Source: Akkermansiaceae bacterium (GTDB lineage: Bacteria > Verrucomicrobiota > Verrucomicrobiia > Verrucomicrobiales > Akkermansiaceae). From it: a DNA stretch of 7,216 nucleotides. Positions 6,701 through 7,216 of the stretch are shown here, piece after piece (position 1 is the first letter of the stretch; every line of letters starts with the position of its first letter). Under the pieces are notes generated by a model. The model had not been told where the DNA came from. It saw only the letters and a program-made list of their open reading frames with translations, and ran no database searches. Position numbers and translations under genes: made by a program. The DNA lies in contig JALZVD010000296.1 of the NCBI GenBank assembly GCA_023300205.1, positions 1 to 7,216 on the forward strand. Direction: 5' to 3'.

Positions 6701-6960
6701 GTGCTTTCGTTTGGGATCCATGCAAGTTCTGTGAGCGTCGCGCTGACGAGCTTCTTACGCTCAGCCTTTCGGCGGATCCGGCGGCGCATGCCACGGGCGA
6801 GTCGCCGATCCTGATTCGGGTGCTTTTCCTTCCCTGAATCAAAGTTATCTAAGCCTGCCGGAAAGATGCGCACGCCAGTGTCTATAAAGGCGTCATCTTC
6901 GGAGATGACGGCCCAACCTAGCGATGCCACTCCCATATCTAACCCAAGAACATAATTCAT
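3754..6960 (-). CDS. cas9: RNA-guided DNA endonuclease Cas9, type II-C, 1068 residues
   Basis: This is the effector nuclease, cutting DNA matched by the crRNA:tracrRNA guide. RuvC-I is at the N-terminus (YVLGLDMGVASLGWAVI, catalytic Asp8). An arginine-rich bridge helix follows at about 51-75, with LNQRRGF at 121-127 and the recognition lobe up to about 505. RuvC-II is IHVEMARSL with Glu539. The HNH domain spans about 585-660, with Asp619-His620 in DIDHIYPFS and Asn643 as the third active-site residue, plus Cys597, Cys600, Cys638 and Cys642 as probable zinc ligands. RuvC-III is HHALDA with His756 and Asp759. Residues from about 820 form the wedge and PAM-interacting region. All nuclease residues are present. 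The length resembles Neisseria meningitidis Cas9 (1082), and motifs such as VVLRAL, RHHALDA and the KVSLLPSGEIR tail align with that group. The ATG at 6960 is the only start that keeps RuvC-I whole; its Shine-Dalgarno is weak. The stop is TAA. PAM unknown. Confidence 0.98.
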   Translation of the reverse strand: MNYVLGLDMGVASLGWAVISEDDAFIDTGVRIFPAGLDNFDSGKEKHPNQDRRLARGMRRRIRRKAERKKLVSATLTELAWIPNESTQLAKWHSLDVYELRHRAISEKITLLELGRIILHLNQRRGFLSLRKTEETEADKETKGMLGEISELEKIVRESGAKTLGNYLHGVYQKEGITQRLRNRHFSRKMLHHEFCLIWETQKKHHPQILTKALRFGSHGPAENGIKVATPIPRNKKESLLEQFGLENLTFFQRRVYWPKDSIGKCELEIGEFRAPIADRRFQEFRLLQEVNNLKITDHSAPGSPLDRTLTTEEKAEAVSYLTGKDKPKLDALKKHLCKNKNLPEFPAEPAQVTFNLESGGRTTISGTPTDAKLKASKGFGSGWMALPNDLKDQIVKALTLPAATDEDIRDALEKIPDLKPPQIDKLLSISLPAGYCHLSVIALVKLLPHMRDGLLYMHKEFAKSAISAAGYKRRDELERKALDRLPRFDELLDSKSPHFDPHQVSVNNPVVLRALTELRKVVNALIRKHGKPSRIHVEMARSLKMGPKQRKDYEKETKKFEKERTTAREILTAHNVIPTGDSLLLVRLWKEQKENCPYCDHSISQTQLFSGGGEIDIDHIYPFSRSADNSMANKVVCHRKCNADKKNQTPREWLEQSQPETYEKMIQRTKSLPSNKRKRFYAEEIPEGFVNRDLNDTAWMSKAACQYLARLMEKPHLVQGTKGMHTALLRNHWQLHSLLRNDGIDLKNRDDHRHHALDAVLIALCDQIRIKGLLAKQKFELKAVPAKEDGKRLYRLRNAGGNLDAPWNGFREAIEKSLNAIWVSHRPKRKVSGPLHKETNYGKTPEGLLVVRKPVESLSKKDVEGIRDEGIKKCVLDYIEQHGGDLTCLKAVSDDDPILMASGTRIRKVRTTTSYAHLTIRKGTEHETHVQSESTHHLAIFSLGEGKYHFEPVTLYEATRRLKNKEAVIQNTFPEMPSGAEFMFHLCSRDSMMATIDGMDQLFVFNTMATSTGQTWFAYHTDATQAHKDPVSGRSLLRSCMPGSFEKKFPNPRKVSLLPSGEIRSAH

Positions 6961-6963
6961 GGA

Positions 6964-6982
6964 TTGACTTCACTCTATATCA
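6964..6982 (+). promoter_or_regulatory. Possible tracrRNA promoter elements
   Basis: On the plus strand, TATATC at 6976-6981 could serve as a -10 box and would place the tracrRNA start at about 6988, ten bases before the anti-repeat, but no good -35 sits at the right distance. TTGACT at 6964-6969 is a good -35 (five of six), but the sequence 16-18 bp downstream (AAGATT or GATTAA) is a poor -10. The eight bases GGATTGAC at 6961-6968 also occur in the CRISPR repeat (positions 6-13) around its own -35. A tracrRNA promoter must exist here; the exact boxes are uncertain. Confidence 0.35.
6974..6982 (-). promoter_or_regulatory. Possible extended -10 element for cas9
   Basis: Read on the minus strand this is TGATATAGA, an extended -10 (TG, one base, then TATAGA with four of six matches). 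There is no good -35 at 16-18 bp; the candidate sequence there lies in the anti-repeat (TTACCG). Transcription would start about 7 nt before the cas9 ATG, giving an almost leaderless mRNA. That fits the poor ribosome binding site. This is a motif match only. Confidence 0.3.
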
Positions 6983-6987
6983 TGCAA

Positions 6988-7083
6988 GATTAACAGCGGT
7001 AATTGATCACTGCTTGTTGTCTTTTTGTAGCAATAATCAGATTTAGCGGGCGCTGCTCTACGGAGCATCCCGCCTTTTTTTTT
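6988..7083 (+). ncRNA. tracrRNA
   Basis: The sequence at 6998-7031 is an anti-repeat for the CRISPR repeat. It starts with 16 bases that are the exact reverse complement of repeat positions 19-34 (GGTAATTGATCACTGC). Across 34 positions there are 26 Watson-Crick pairs, five G:U wobbles and three mismatches. The anti-repeat is followed by AATAATCAG and then one nested hairpin ending in nine T's (7075-7083), which acts both as the tail structure and as the terminator. CAATAA right after the anti-repeat also occurs in the Neisseria tracrRNA. The RNA base-pairs with the pre-crRNA, is presumably trimmed by RNase III where processing occurs, and anchors Cas9. It is divergent from cas9. The 5' end is inferred; only about 52 nt follow the anti-repeat, which is short. 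Confidence 0.9.
7046..7083 (+). terminator. tracrRNA terminator with a UACG tetraloop
   Basis: The outer stem GCGGG (7046-7050) pairs with CCCGC (7069-7073). Inside it TGCTC (7054-7058) pairs with GAGCA (7063-7067) around TACG, giving a C(UACG)G loop of the extra-stable UNCG class. A small internal loop (CGC opposite T) separates the two stems. Nine T's follow at 7075-7083. It is a strong plus-strand intrinsic terminator and is likely also the 3' structural element bound by Cas9. Confidence 0.88.
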
Positions 7084-7170
7084 GTGACTAGATCCGAACT
7101 TTCGTTAAGTGGGATTTTTAGCACCAAGAGACTGCTGGCCCTTCAGGCGGGAAACCATTAAGCTTTCTCC

Positions 7171-7216
7171 GTGGAAGAGAAAGAACCGGAAACATTGAAG
7201 GAGCGCCTTTGGCGGA
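7171..7216 (+). CDS. Possible start of the next gene (partial)
   Basis: A frame opening with GTG at 7171 runs to the window end and encodes MEEKEPETLKERLWR (GTG read as Met), a charged sequence that looks like a real N-terminus. An in-frame TAA at 7159-7161 lies ten bases upstream, so no earlier start is possible apart from non-standard codons. There is no clear Shine-Dalgarno (AGGCGGG is about 20 bp upstream). Two minus-strand frames are also open to the edge, so the assignment is weak. No function can be given. Confidence 0.3.
   Translation, partial: MEEKEPETLKERLWR

Noticed and set aside
4098..6842. Several ORFs of 65-186 codons in other frames of cas9.
   Set aside because: They overlap an intact, well-supported cas9 reading frame and have arginine/serine-rich or otherwise shadow-like composition.
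7084..7161. A 25-residue plus-strand ORF starting with GTG right after the tracrRNA terminator.
   Set aside because: Too short, with the start directly on the T-run and no ribosome binding site. Probably chance.
7120..7216. Minus-strand open frames running in from the right edge, one of which ends RLKGQQSLGAKNPT.
   Set aside because: Two minus frames and one plus frame are open over the same short stretch. Without more sequence none can be preferred with confidence; the plus frame has the better start context.

Overview
The window carries a compact, apparently complete type II-C CRISPR-Cas locus. In order it contains a CRISPR array (235-1989), cas2, cas1, cas9, and a tracrRNA gene beyond the cas9 start. 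The three cas genes are on the minus strand in the usual type II-C order (cas9-cas1-cas2), with no csn2 or cas4. Short ends of probable host genes flank the locus on each side.

The host cannot be named from the sequence. Base composition is moderate, and the short flanking coding piece on the left is richer in G/C at third codon positions (about 68% of 31 codons) than the start of cas9 (about 52% of the first 50). That would fit an imported cassette, but the sample is small. None of the cas starts has a strong Shine-Dalgarno sequence. A Gram-negative environmental bacterium, possibly of the Planctomycetes-Verrucomicrobia group, is only a guess.

Layout: 1-96 is the C-terminal end of a plus-strand gene. 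97-234 shows nothing I recognise. 235-1989 is an array of 27 repeats of 36 bp and 26 unique spacers (29-31 bp), with a degenerate repeat at the left end. 2000-2028 is a plus-strand terminator. cas2 (2037-2366) and cas1 (2370-3269) are nearly contiguous. 3270-3753 is an unusually long gap holding possible decayed coding sequence and a plus-strand terminator-like hairpin. cas9 (3754-6960) encodes 1068 residues. 6961-6997 holds the short divergent promoter region, and about 6988-7083 is the tracrRNA. 7084-7216 has a possible start of the next gene.

How it works together: the plus-strand sequence at 6998-7031 pairs with 34 of the 36 repeat nucleotides. This fixes both the tracrRNA and the pre-crRNA as plus-strand transcripts. 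Each repeat carries a promoter-like pair (TTGACC, 16 bp, TACCAT), so crRNAs are probably started singly inside the array, as in Neisseria and Campylobacter type II-C systems. The array runs toward cas2 and ends at its own terminator. Cas1 and Cas2 would add spacers, and Cas9 with the crRNA:tracrRNA duplex would cut DNA through its intact RuvC and HNH sites.
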